Assembly: GCF_900108945.1 (NCBI RefSeq)
Contig: NZ_FNYE01000017.1
Coordinates: forward strand, 1 to 64,000
DNA: 64,000 nt
DNA from: Paraburkholderia diazotrophica
GTDB taxonomy: Bacteria > Pseudomonadota > Gammaproteobacteria > Burkholderiales > Burkholderiaceae
Direction of reading: 5' to 3'
The position numbers were made by a program, and so were the translations under genes. Shown one piece after another: positions 45,550 through 53,295 of the stretch. Numbering within the stretch: the first letter of the stretch is position 1; every line of letters starts with the position of its first letter. The notes under the pieces are model-generated. The model was not told the DNA's origin, ran no database searches, and was given only the letters and a program-made list of their open reading frames with translations.

Positions 45550-46506
45550 ATGCTGGATACGAACCCTTGGTACGTGCGCACGCGCCTGAAAACACGGCAA
45601 TTGCTGCTGGTCGTCGCGCTTGCAGAGGAAGGCAACATTCATCGCGCCGCGGCGGCGCTGAACATGACGCAGCCAGCCGCGTCGAAACTGCTGCGTGAAC
45701 TCGAAGAGATGGTCGGGGCCGTTCTGTTCGAACGCATGCCGCGCGGTGTACGGCCAACGCTCTATGGCGATGCGCTGGTCCGGCATGCACGTGTCGTACT
45801 GGGCAGTCTCGAACAGGCCCAGGATGAACTCGCCGCTCTCAAGGCAGGACGCCTCGGTCATGTGGCAGTCGGCGCGATCACGTCGCCGGGCGTGCGGGTT
45901 CTTCCGGCAGCCGTCGCGGCTGTCAAGCGCATGCACGCGAACATCCGCATCTCGGTTGAAATAGACACCAGCAATGTGCTGCTCGAGCGGCTGGGGCAAG
46001 ACAAGCTCGACATCGTAATCGGGCGGCTGTCGGCGGAGCACGACAAGCTTCAGCTGCGCTACGAGGCGCTCGCGGGAGAACCCGTGCGCGCCGTGGTTCG
46101 CAGCGGTCATCCGCTGTTGACGGGTACGCCAGTCGAGCTGGCCGACGTCCAGCGCAGCGCGTGGATCGTGCCGCCAGCGGGCAGTGTGCTACGACACCGT
46201 TTCGAGCTGATGTTTCAGCGTGCAAGCCTCCCACCGCCGTCGAACGTCGTCGAGACGGCGGCTTTGCTCTTCGTCACGCGTGTGCTGGAAAAAAGCGACA
46301 TGATCGCCGTGCTCGCGGAAGACGTGGCGCGCTACTACGCGGCGCACGGCATGGTGGAGATTCTGCCTCTCCCGATGGAGTGCAGGATGGACGACTTCGG
46401 GCTCATCACTCACGGTGAAAAACTGCTGTCCCCCGCTGCGGCTCTGATGATCGACGCGCTGCGCGCAGCGAGCCGCGAGACGTATGACCTGCCCTACAGT
46501 GCCTGA
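45550..46506 (+). CDS. LysR-type regulator of the sugar genes (GbpR-like)
   Basis: A 318-residue LysR protein. The HTH (about 12-75) includes RQLLLVVALAEEGNIHRAAAAL and AASKLLRELEEMVGAVLFER. The effector domain starts with GHVAVGAITSPGVRVLPAAV and has the MIAVLAEDVARYYAAHG segment late. The layout is that of GbpR-type LysR proteins, which control sugar-binding protein genes in Agrobacterium and Azospirillum. Divergent placement makes it the probable regulator of the arabinose run, and possibly of the galactofuranose genes beyond. Confidence 0.9.
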   Translation: MLDTNPWYVRTRLKTRQLLLVVALAEEGNIHRAAAALNMTQPAASKLLRELEEMVGAVLFERMPRGVRPTLYGDALVRHARVVLGSLEQAQDELAALKAGRLGHVAVGAITSPGVRVLPAAVAAVKRMHANIRISVEIDTSNVLLERLGQDKLDIVIGRLSAEHDKLQLRYEALAGEPVRAVVRSGHPLLTGTPVELADVQRSAWIVPPAGSVLRHRFELMFQRASLPPPSNVVETAALLFVTRVLEKSDMIAVLAEDVARYYAAHGMVEILPLPMECRMDDFGLITHGEKLLSPAAALMIDALRAASRETYDLPYSA

Positions 46507-46780
46507 ACAGGTGCCATTGATGCACGCACACCCGGCTCGCGCGCAGAGGCCGACTGGACGCAGGGTTCACGACCAGGCGCGCGATCTCCGCTTGTGGGCG
46601 CATCGATCGCCGTTCAAGGCAACATCCGGAAAGAACCGCGAACAGTTCGAAAGCACTTCCGGAACGCGTGCGCTGTTCGATGCTTTGTGCGCAGCCCATT
46701 CCAGCGACGATTGAATCGTGGGCCACGCGCTCCCCGACGTGGCCCGCGACGCATGTTCAACGTCACTGGAAATATCTGCC

Positions 46781-47278
46781 ATGTCAATCGACCGCCGCCT
46801 TTCCCTGCTGTCCCGTTTATCCTTTCGCGTTGCGCAGTCCCGTCGTGACGCCACGCTGATGGGCGCCGCTGCGCTGCTGTTCGCGACGGCTGCACATGCC
46901 GCGCAGATGACGCCCGTCACACGCGAGGAGCCCGTCGACATTTGCCCTGCGCTGTCGCACATCGTATCGTCCGCTGACTTCAAGAAACTGGACGGCGAAC
47001 GGGATGCAAAGCTACCAGGCGTCGACTCCATCGACGACTGCCGTGCCAACGCGCACTCATATGATTGCCACTGGCGCGCGCATTGGGAAGCGGACGGCTT
47101 CGTCAACGATCCGCTCGAAGAAATCGGTGCGGACATGGCCGCGTGTTTTCCCAACGCCGTGCACGACATCAATACGCCGACGCGTCAGCACTTCATCGTG
47201 AAGACCGCCGATCGGCGCGTGAGCGTCACGGCCAGCGTGCGAAGCCAGAACGAGTTGCGCCTGCGCATTGCGCGCTGA
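46781..47278 (+). CDS. Secreted hypothetical protein
   Basis: A 165-residue protein with an N-terminal export signal that is long and basic (RLSFRVAQSRRDATLMGAAA, cleavage probably near AHAAQ). The mature part has four cysteines (VDICPALSHI, DDCRANAHSYDCHWRAHW, DMAACFPNA), suggesting disulfides in the periplasm, and a Trp/His-rich patch. I do not recognise a family. It begins the island of exported proteins around the two response regulators and ends 24 bases before a lipoprotein gene. Confidence 0.6.
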   Translation: MSIDRRLSLLSRLSFRVAQSRRDATLMGAAALLFATAAHAAQMTPVTREEPVDICPALSHIVSSADFKKLDGERDAKLPGVDSIDDCRANAHSYDCHWRAHWEADGFVNDPLEEIGADMAACFPNAVHDINTPTRQHFIVKTADRRVSVTASVRSQNELRLRIAR

Positions 47279-47302
47279 ACGTTCTTGCGCCGTCGATACG
47301 CC

Positions 47303-47899
47303 ATGCGCGAGCGCATCGTGATCGCCTCTTTGATCCCGCAGGTCAAGAGGATCGCGTTGGCCGCGCTGTGTTTGTCGTTGCTGAACGGCTGCGCATGGAC
47401 GCTGATCACAGCCGCCGACGCGACGGGTTCCGTCATTCAGGCGGGCTACGCGATCGCGTCGAACTACTCGTCGCCGACCTTCGTCAACGGACGCCCCGCG
47501 AAGGTCGATACCGTATGCATCGAAGTGAACCAGACGGTGTCGGTCGGCGACTTCGTGCCTGCTCTGCAACTCGCGCTCGACCGGCGCGGCGTGCGTTCCG
47601 ATGTGTATAACCCGGGCACGTCGCCGGCCGGCTGCGAGGCGCGGCTCGTGTATAACGCCTCTGTCGACTACGGGCGCCGCTCGTTTAGCGACCAGGCCGT
47701 TCAGTATCTTTCGATGATCGACCTCACGTTGATTCAGCACGGACGTATTCTCGTGACGGCGCGATATCAGACGGGAGGGTTGGGCGTCGACAGGTTTTCG
47801 AGCACGTCGGTGAAGGTCAACGGACTCATCGACAAGATGGTCGTCAACCGGCTCGACTTGCCGTCGGAGACGATGCAAACGTCGGCGCTTGAGCACTGA
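47303..47899 (+). CDS. Lipoprotein of unknown function
   Basis: A 198-residue lipoprotein. It has a signal sequence with lipobox LSLLNGC (Cys near residue 27), then GSVIQAGYAIASNYSSPTFV. The mature part looks like a small beta/alpha domain (TVCIEVNQTVSVGDFVPALQ, then EARLVYNASVDYGRRS, then IDLTLIQHGRILVTARYQ). Proteins of this type are sometimes labelled as a cell-division protein in Burkholderia genomes without evidence; I do not support that name. The start is the ATG at 47303; a TTG six codons earlier is less likely. Confidence 0.65.
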   Translation: MRERIVIASLIPQVKRIALAALCLSLLNGCAWTLITAADATGSVIQAGYAIASNYSSPTFVNGRPAKVDTVCIEVNQTVSVGDFVPALQLALDRRGVRSDVYNPGTSPAGCEARLVYNASVDYGRRSFSDQAVQYLSMIDLTLIQHGRILVTARYQTGGLGVDRFSSTSVKVNGLIDKMVVNRLDLPSETMQTSALEH

Positions 47900-48063
47900 T
47901 CGCCGCGCGGCCATCCTCTTCTCATTCGCAACTGTTTTCGCTAGCAAGCCTGGTGGGCTGTAAAAACCGCATCGCAGTCGAAAAAGACAAATCACCACGC
48001 ACGAAAGATTTCGAAAGCACCGCCCGCTTTCGCGCAAGCCGACGCGCCACTACCATCTGCTGC

Positions 48064-48810
48064 ATGAATCCATCCATCATGGTCGTCGACGACGATCCCG
48101 TTATCCGCAACATCGTGCGCGACTATCTGCAAGGCAGGGGCTTCGCGGTCTCCGTGTTCGAAAACGGCATCGCATTGCAGCAGGCTTTGCAACGCGAGCG
48201 GCCCGCGCTCGTCGTGCTCGACATCATGATGCCCGAGCTCGATGGCATCAGCGCATTACGCGCGCTGCGGCACGCGGGCGACGACATTCCCGTGATCCTG
48301 CTGACCGCCCGCGCGGATGTGATCGATCGCGTGATCGGACTCGAACTGGGCGCGGACGATTACCTGGGCAAGCCGTTCGATCCGAGCGAACTGGTCGCCC
48401 GCATCCGCAGCGTGCTGCGACGGCGCGAAAGCGCAGCGCCCGCTGCGCCCGAAAACCGTGCACCGTATCGCTTCGGACGCTTCGAAGTGAACTTTCCCGC
48501 ACGCGAACTGCGTTGCGACGGCGAACGGATCACGCTGCGTTCGAGCGAGTTCGCCACGCTAAAGGTATTCGTCTCGCACGCGATGACGGTGCTCACGCGC
48601 GCTCAACTTCTCGAAAAGATATACGGTGCGACGGACACGCATCGCGACCGCAGCCTCGACGTGTCGATATGGCGTTTGCGCCGCCTGATCGAGGTCGATC
48701 CGTCCGAGCCGCGCTATGTGCAGACGGTATGGGGCAAAGGCTATATTTTCGTGCCGAACGGCCAGACGGGCGCGGCCGACCGTTACGACGCGCCCGTCGG
48801 CAATGCCTGA
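48064..48810 (+). CDS. OmpR-family response regulator with no adjacent kinase
   Basis: A 248-residue response regulator. The receiver (1-120) has the acidic pair in IMVVDDDPVIRN, phosphoacceptor Asp in LVVLDIMMPELDG near 52, Thr in VILLTARADV and Lys in YLGKPFDPSEL. The OmpR winged helix follows (APYRFGRFEVNFPARELRC through RYVQTVWGKGYIFVP). Its closest relative is the regulator at 51077: both start MNP and share most of the receiver and long stretches of the DNA-binding domain. No histidine kinase lies next to it; the flanking gene is a minus-strand FlgH homologue. Confidence 0.93.
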   Translation: MNPSIMVVDDDPVIRNIVRDYLQGRGFAVSVFENGIALQQALQRERPALVVLDIMMPELDGISALRALRHAGDDIPVILLTARADVIDRVIGLELGADDYLGKPFDPSELVARIRSVLRRRESAAPAAPENRAPYRFGRFEVNFPARELRCDGERITLRSSEFATLKVFVSHAMTVLTRAQLLEKIYGATDTHRDRSLDVSIWRLRRLIEVDPSEPRYVQTVWGKGYIFVPNGQTGAADRYDAPVGNA

Positions 48811-48827
48811 TATGAAACCCGCGAAAG

Positions 48828-49511
48828 CTAGAACGTCAAAACACTCATGAACATCCGCTGAAGCCAGCCGAGCGTCGTCGAATCGGCGAGCATGCCCTGG
48901 CCCGCCTGTTCGATGCGCGCGTTCGCCACCTTGCCAGACGCAACGTAATTGCCCGCTTCGATATCCTTCGGGTTCACGATGCCCGACAGCCGCAATCGAT
49001 CGCGATTGCCGCCCATCGAAATGACCTTCTCTCCCGACACGATCAGATTGCCCGTCGGCAACGTGCCGATTACCGTGACGGCCAGCGTGCCCGTCATGCC
49101 GCTCGTGTCGGCAATCGATCCTTGTCCCTTGAACGTCGTGTTCGCCGAACCGATGTTGAAGAGCCGTGCAAGGTGCGCCGCCGCACCCGTCGACTTGTCG
49201 GCTGCTTCTGCCGTAATGTCGCTTGCGCGGCTCGCCTGCGCGCTCGCGCTGCTCGAACCGGTGTACGACTCCGACAGACGTATCGTCAGCACATCGCCGA
49301 TATGCTGGGCGCGCGGTGTCTCGTACAACGACATACCCGTTCCCGCCTGATAGATCGCGCCTTGAGTGTTCACATTCAGCGGCGGGGACACGGTTGGCGG
49401 CAGCATTGGCGTATCGACGATCGAATCGTGCGTGCTGCCGCATGCGCAGAGCGCGAGCAAAATCGCCGCACTTATCGGCGCAAGCGCGCGCGACGTATGT
49501 ATCGGTTTCAT
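48828..49511 (-). CDS. flgH: FlgH-like outer-membrane L-ring lipoprotein, outside any flagellar cluster
   Basis: A 227-residue lipoprotein with the FlgH pattern. The lipobox is LLALCACG, then GAIYQAGTGMSLYETPRAQH and IGDVLTIRLSESYTGSSSAS. The central low-complexity region SAQASRASDITAEA is followed by LPTGNLIVSGEKVISMGG, VNPKDIEAGNYVASGKVANA, RIEQAGQGMLADSTTLGWLQ and a final Phe. FlgH forms the outer-membrane ring of the flagellum. No other flagellar gene is in the window, so this is a second or repurposed copy. It begins a minus-strand set with three further exported proteins. Confidence 0.85.
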   Translation of the reverse strand: MKPIHTSRALAPISAAILLALCACGSTHDSIVDTPMLPPTVSPPLNVNTQGAIYQAGTGMSLYETPRAQHIGDVLTIRLSESYTGSSSASAQASRASDITAEAADKSTGAAAHLARLFNIGSANTTFKGQGSIADTSGMTGTLAVTVIGTLPTGNLIVSGEKVISMGGNRDRLRLSGIVNPKDIEAGNYVASGKVANARIEQAGQGMLADSTTLGWLQRMFMSVLTF

Positions 49512-49538
49512 GGTTGCTGTCTCCCGTAACACTCAGGA

Positions 49539-50264
49539 TCAACCCGCGTCGGGACTGCCCACCTGCCACTGACGGACGACCGATTTGATGTACGCGTCAG
49601 GGTCCTTCAACAGGTACGTGAGCGTCGCGTTGTGAGTCGCGGGCAAGAGGCACAACGTGATCGAACTCACGTCGTTTTCCCAGATGTAGACGGGCAACAT
49701 GCGCGTCGTGGTCGATTCCGTCTGCGTCGATATGCGCGGCGCGCCGTAGCGGTCTTCGAATGCGTCGCGCAGATCGTCGGCGGTGATCTCGTCGATCACG
49801 AACGAGATTTCGTACAGCCGAAATGCGCTTTCCCCATCGACGCGCACGAAGCGCAGCACATGTTCGTCGGCGGGCGCGCCATCGACGACGGCGCGCGACA
49901 CTTCCCAGCCGTTCGCCTCGCGATGCGCCCATCGACACGCGACAGTCAGGCTCCGCGATGTCTTCAGCCGCATGCCGAGCGCGCCCGCGACGCCATCCGT
50001 CTCGCAGACGGGTACGCTTCCGGGCGGCGTCGCACGTACGCGGCCGATGGCGCGGAACTCGTCGAGCGTGATGCCAAGCGCAATGCCGCGAAACGCAAAG
50101 GGCTTGCCGGGAGTGCGCTTCTTCGTGCCGATCGCCGCCATGCGCAGCGCGGCCGCCTTTTGCGGCGACAACATGTTTTGCGCGAACGCCGTGCCCGTGG
50201 CGCCTGCACACGACACCCCAACGGCGCAAGCCAGCAGCGCGCGTCGGATCGAAATGACTTTCAT
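49539..50264 (-). CDS. Secreted hypothetical protein next to FlgH
   Basis: A 241-residue protein with a signal peptide (RRALLACAVGVSCAGATGTA, cleavage near AFA-QNM). The mature part contains FAFRGIALGITLDEFRAIGR, a pattern seen in small periplasmic proteins that recognise a substrate with a conserved glycine-rich turn. Later it has CETDGVAGALGM, then TVACRWAHREANGW, giving paired cysteines. It ends with LLPATHNATLTYLLKDPDAY. The family is not recognised. It lies 27 bases upstream of flgH on the same strand and is probably co-transcribed. Confidence 0.65.
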   Translation of the reverse strand: MKVISIRRALLACAVGVSCAGATGTAFAQNMLSPQKAAALRMAAIGTKKRTPGKPFAFRGIALGITLDEFRAIGRVRATPPGSVPVCETDGVAGALGMRLKTSRSLTVACRWAHREANGWEVSRAVVDGAPADEHVLRFVRVDGESAFRLYEISFVIDEITADDLRDAFEDRYGAPRISTQTESTTTRMLPVYIWENDVSSITLCLLPATHNATLTYLLKDPDAYIKSVVRQWQVGSPDAG

Positions 50265-50294
50265 GGCTCGACTCATAGCGTTGATCGCAGCGGC

Positions 50295-50504
50295 TCAGTC
50301 GATTGCGGCTGCACAGGCGTCAAACGGCGTCGCGGCAGCATGGCCGACAACGGGAAAAATCTTGAGCGTCGCCGAGGTCAATCGGCACGGCAGCGCGGCG
50401 ACGGCGCAGCCGTTAAGCGACAGCAGCGCCGCGCCCGCTACCGACCACGTCGCGAGCCAGGCGGCGGCACGACGAGCGCGCCCGGATAACCGTTTCTTCG
50501 ACAC
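50295..50504 (-). CDS. Small DUF6726-type lipoprotein
   Basis: A 69-residue lipoprotein. The basic N-terminus is followed by a hydrophobic helix and lipobox LSLNGC. The mature sequence VAALPCRLTSATLKIFPVVG ends FDACAAAID, the pattern I recall for DUF6726, a small family found in Burkholderia and relatives. Two cysteines besides the lipid Cys may pair. It is 30 bases upstream of the preceding secreted protein gene on the minus strand. Confidence 0.75.
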   Translation of the reverse strand: MSKKRLSGRARRAAAWLATWSVAGAALLSLNGCAVAALPCRLTSATLKIFPVVGHAAATPFDACAAAID

Positions 50505-50520
50505 ATCAGGCTCCGCCGTA

Positions 50521-50712
50521 TCAGGCCGTCGTGTTGACGTGATTGCCGACGAGGCCGGCCGGCGATGCGGACGCCGGTGTCGCGTCGGTCTTTTCCGCCG
50601 TTTCCGTCGATGCGGCCGTCGTAGTCGAATTGCGCGCGGCCGGCCTTTCGACTGCGGATGGATGATTCACATGCTGCAGTTGCGTGGAAAAGTGATTGTT
50701 CTGAACGGTCAT
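50521..50712 (-). CDS. Small Ala/Thr-rich hypothetical protein
   Basis: A 63-residue protein (MTVQNNHFSTQLQHVNHPSA onward) rich in Thr, Ala and Ser. It has no signal peptide or membrane helix. The ATG at 50712 has GAGG six bases upstream. The low-complexity middle (STTTAASTETAEKTDATPAS) makes function hard to judge. It lies 16 bases upstream of the DUF6726 gene and probably heads the same transcript. The coding call rests on codon use and context only. Confidence 0.45.
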   Translation of the reverse strand: MTVQNNHFSTQLQHVNHPSAVERPAARNSTTTAASTETAEKTDATPASASPAGLVGNHVNTTA

Positions 50713-51076
50713 CGCGAACCTCATGAAGGACGAGAGTGTTTGAAAACGCCGCACCGTCGCGTCGACGCTCAAGTGCGCAGGGACACAACGGCGCATGGCG
50801 GAACGAATGATGTGCTCCGATGCGTTGCGGCGATCGCTCAAACAACACGCCCATTCCGGAGGTGCTTACGACCGCTTGCGAATGCACGCGGATTCTTTCC
50901 GCAACCATGCATTGAAAGATCCACAGACGCTCGTGCCGAGGGGAAGGCGCTGCGAGCGCAAACAAATCGCGCGGACGCCGGGACGCGCGGCGCGGAAACG
51001 CGGCAGGACAGTTTGAGTAAGCATTGGTAAGAAAAGCGTCAAGCGCCGCCCGAGCGCGCCGGGCTAGAATTTCGGC
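50713..51076. other. Divergent intergenic region before the second response regulator
   Basis: About 360 bases with no credible gene; a plus-strand frame at 50795-51016 is Arg-rich shadow. It separates the minus-strand exported-protein set from the plus-strand regulator/kinase pair, so both promoters should be here. I did not find a clear repeat or palindrome that would mark the regulator's site. Confidence 0.4.
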
Positions 51077-51814
51077 ATGAATCCACAGGTCCTTATCGTC
51101 GACGACGATCCCGTCGTGCGCGATCTGCTTTGCCGCTTCCTGCAATCGAACGGCTACGATGCGTCCGTGCTGCACGACGGCACGCATCTGCAACGTCGTC
51201 TCGAACGCGAGCGGCCGTCTGTCGTCGTGCTCGACATCATGATGCCGAACACGGATGGCCTGCGCGCGCTGACCGCGCTGCGCGCCGCCGGCGACGACAT
51301 TCCCGTGATCTTCGTGACGGCGCGCGGCACGGTGGCCGATCGCATCATCGGTCTGTCGCTCGGCGCCGACGACTATCTGACGAAGCCATTCGATCCGCGC
51401 GAGCTGCTCGCGCGCATCCAGACGGTGCTGCGCCGGCGCGGCCCCGCAACGACGAGCGCGCCCGAGCCGCGCAAGCGCTATCGGTTCGGCACGTTCGAAC
51501 TGGACTTCGCGACGCGCACGCTGTCGCGCGACGACACACGCGTCACGCTGCGCGACAGCGAATTCGCGCTGCTGAAAATCTTCGTCAATAATCCGTACAA
51601 GGTGCTCTCGCGCGTGCTGATCCACGATCTGGTGCATCGCGACGACCTGCCGTTCCGCGATCGCAGTCTCGACGTGCCCATCTGGCGCCTGCGCCGCGTG
51701 ATCGAAAACGATCCGTCGAACCCATGCTACGTGCAGACGGTGCGCGGCAAAGGCTATGTGTTCGTCCCCGACGCGGACCCCAACGGCGCGCCCTTCGCCG
51801 CCGATACCGCGTAG
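51077..51814 (+). CDS. OmpR-family response regulator paired with a histidine kinase
   Basis: A 245-residue response regulator: receiver with LIVDDDPVVRD, VVVLDIMMPNTDG (phosphoacceptor), VIFVTARGTV and YLTKPFDPREL. It is followed by an OmpR-type winged helix (KRYRFGTFELDFATRTL through CYVQTVRGKGYVFVP). It is paralogous to the regulator at 48064. It lies eight bases upstream of the kinase gene and forms a normal two-component pair. Targets may include the divergent exported-protein set. Confidence 0.94.
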   Translation: MNPQVLIVDDDPVVRDLLCRFLQSNGYDASVLHDGTHLQRRLERERPSVVVLDIMMPNTDGLRALTALRAAGDDIPVIFVTARGTVADRIIGLSLGADDYLTKPFDPRELLARIQTVLRRRGPATTSAPEPRKRYRFGTFELDFATRTLSRDDTRVTLRDSEFALLKIFVNNPYKVLSRVLIHDLVHRDDLPFRDRSLDVPIWRLRRVIENDPSNPCYVQTVRGKGYVFVPDADPNGAPFAADTA

Positions 51815-51821
51815 CTCGCGC

Positions 51822-53117
51822 GTGACCCGCATCAGGAACCCGTTGAACACGCTGTTCGGCAGAATGGCGTTGCTGTCGTCCGCCGTGCTGTTCGCGATTC
51901 AGGCGGGCTGGTTCGTGCTCGTCGTAATGCAGCCGCCGCATCACGAAGTGGATGGTTACGCGCGCGGCATTCTGCTTGCGCTGCAGGCTGCGAACGGCGA
52001 GCCCGTCAACGGCGCAGACGTCGCGCCCGCATTGCGCGTGCATCTCGTGCCGACATGGAACATGCCGTCGACCGTGCATCTCGAAGCACCCACCCGCAAG
52101 CCGTTTGTCGAGCTCACGAGGCGCTTGCGCGCAAGCCTGCCGCCCGACACCGAAATCGCCGTCGACGACACGCATCAGCCGCGCATGTGGGTGCGCCTTC
52201 CGCGCAAGTCGATGTGGGTCGTGATACCCGTCGACATTCCGCCACGGCCGCGCTTTGTGATCGAATCGGTGTCGATGCTGCTCGCCGCGCTGCTGCTGTC
52301 GCTGCTCGCGGTGTGGCAGATGCAGCGGCCGCTCACGCGCGTCGCGCATGCCGCACGCGCGTTCGGCTCGGGCGGCCGGCCCGATCCCGTCGTGGAACAG
52401 GGGCCGCGCGAACTGCGCGACCTGATCGGCTCGTTCAACGACATGATGCGGCGCCTGAACGAAGCAGGCGACGATCAGGCCGTGATGCTCGCGGGCGTCG
52501 CGCACGATCTGAAGGCGCCGCTCACGCGTCTGAAGCTGCGCGCAAGCGTGCTGGCCGATGAAAACGAACGCGCGGGCCTGATCCGCGATGTCGATTCGCT
52601 GACCAATATCGTTCAGCAGTTTCTGGAATTCGCAGGGCAATCCGCGGAATCGGGACCGATGACGGAAGTGGACGCCTTCCTGCGCGAACAGTTTTCGGCC
52701 ACGGGCGGCGGCGATGAAGGCGACGGCGACGCGCCGCTGTTCACGCTCGATCTGCAGGCCGGACCGCGCTTCACGCTGCCGCGCACGCTGCTTGACCGGC
52801 TGGTGACCAATCTCGTCGACAACGCGTTCGAACACGGCGCTCCGCCCGTCGAAATCGCGACATCGCGCGAAGGACAGCAGTGGATCGTCGATGTACGCGA
52901 TCACGGACCAGGCATTCCCGAGGAGCGCATCGCGGCCGCGATGAAACCGTTCGTGCGACTCGATGCGGCGCGCGGCGGCGAAGGACATTGCGGCCTGGGG
53001 CTCGCGATCGTCGTGCGGCTTGCGCATCATCGCGGCGGCAAGTGCATCGTGCAAAATCATCCCGAAGGCGGGTTGCACGTGCGCATCGCGCTGCCGCACG
53101 CCGTGCCGGAAGTGTGA
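51822..53117 (+). CDS. Sensor histidine kinase (EnvZ-like)
   Basis: A 431-residue membrane kinase. The start is a GTG eight bases after the regulator stop. Helix 1 is near 14-36 (MALLSSAVLFAIQAGWFVLV), then a periplasmic domain of about 110 residues, then helix 2 near 150-168 (SVSMLLAALLLSLLAVWQ). HAMP follows with MQRPLTRVAHAARAFGSGGR. The H-box is LAGVAHDLKAPLTRLKLR (His near 228), the N-box LVTNLVDNAFEHGAPP, and the ATP lid VRDHGPGIPEERI with HCGLGLAIVVRL. The layout and gene order match EnvZ/OmpR systems. Confidence 0.93.
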   Translation: MTRIRNPLNTLFGRMALLSSAVLFAIQAGWFVLVVMQPPHHEVDGYARGILLALQAANGEPVNGADVAPALRVHLVPTWNMPSTVHLEAPTRKPFVELTRRLRASLPPDTEIAVDDTHQPRMWVRLPRKSMWVVIPVDIPPRPRFVIESVSMLLAALLLSLLAVWQMQRPLTRVAHAARAFGSGGRPDPVVEQGPRELRDLIGSFNDMMRRLNEAGDDQAVMLAGVAHDLKAPLTRLKLRASVLADENERAGLIRDVDSLTNIVQQFLEFAGQSAESGPMTEVDAFLREQFSATGGGDEGDGDAPLFTLDLQAGPRFTLPRTLLDRLVTNLVDNAFEHGAPPVEIATSREGQQWIVDVRDHGPGIPEERIAAAMKPFVRLDAARGGEGHCGLGLAIVVRLAHHRGGKCIVQNHPEGGLHVRIALPHAVPEV

Positions 53118-53240
53118 AGTAACGCGTGCGTTACGCGTCCGGCGGCGGCGCTTACCTCGCCTTACCAGCAGGCGTTTTTCGGCGGCTCGCGCTCTATAGT
53201 GGAACGGGGAATCAGGCAGCGTCCTCGGCGCTCCCCTGTT

Positions 53241-53280
53241 CGGTCCGTCCCGCTGCCACGTGGGACGGGCCGCTTTTTCT
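53241..53280. terminator. Terminator between convergent genes
   Basis: CGGTCCGTCCC (53241-53251) pairs with GGGACGGGCCG (53262-53272), with one mismatched position, around a 10-base loop, and is followed by CTTTTTCTTT. It ends the regulator/kinase operon on the plus strand and sits just past the convergent phosphatase-like gene. Confidence 0.8.
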
Positions 53281-53295
53281 TTCCGACATCGAAGA

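Noticed and set aside
47303-47899. Naming the lipoprotein a cell-division protein (FtsI)
   Set aside because: It has no transpeptidase motifs (SxxK, SxN, KTG), is only 198 residues and has a lipobox. The name is a propagated error I have seen for similar proteins.
50438-51850. A 470-codon minus-strand frame across the response regulator
   Set aside because: It overlaps three supported genes in other frames and its sequence matches none of the expected families.
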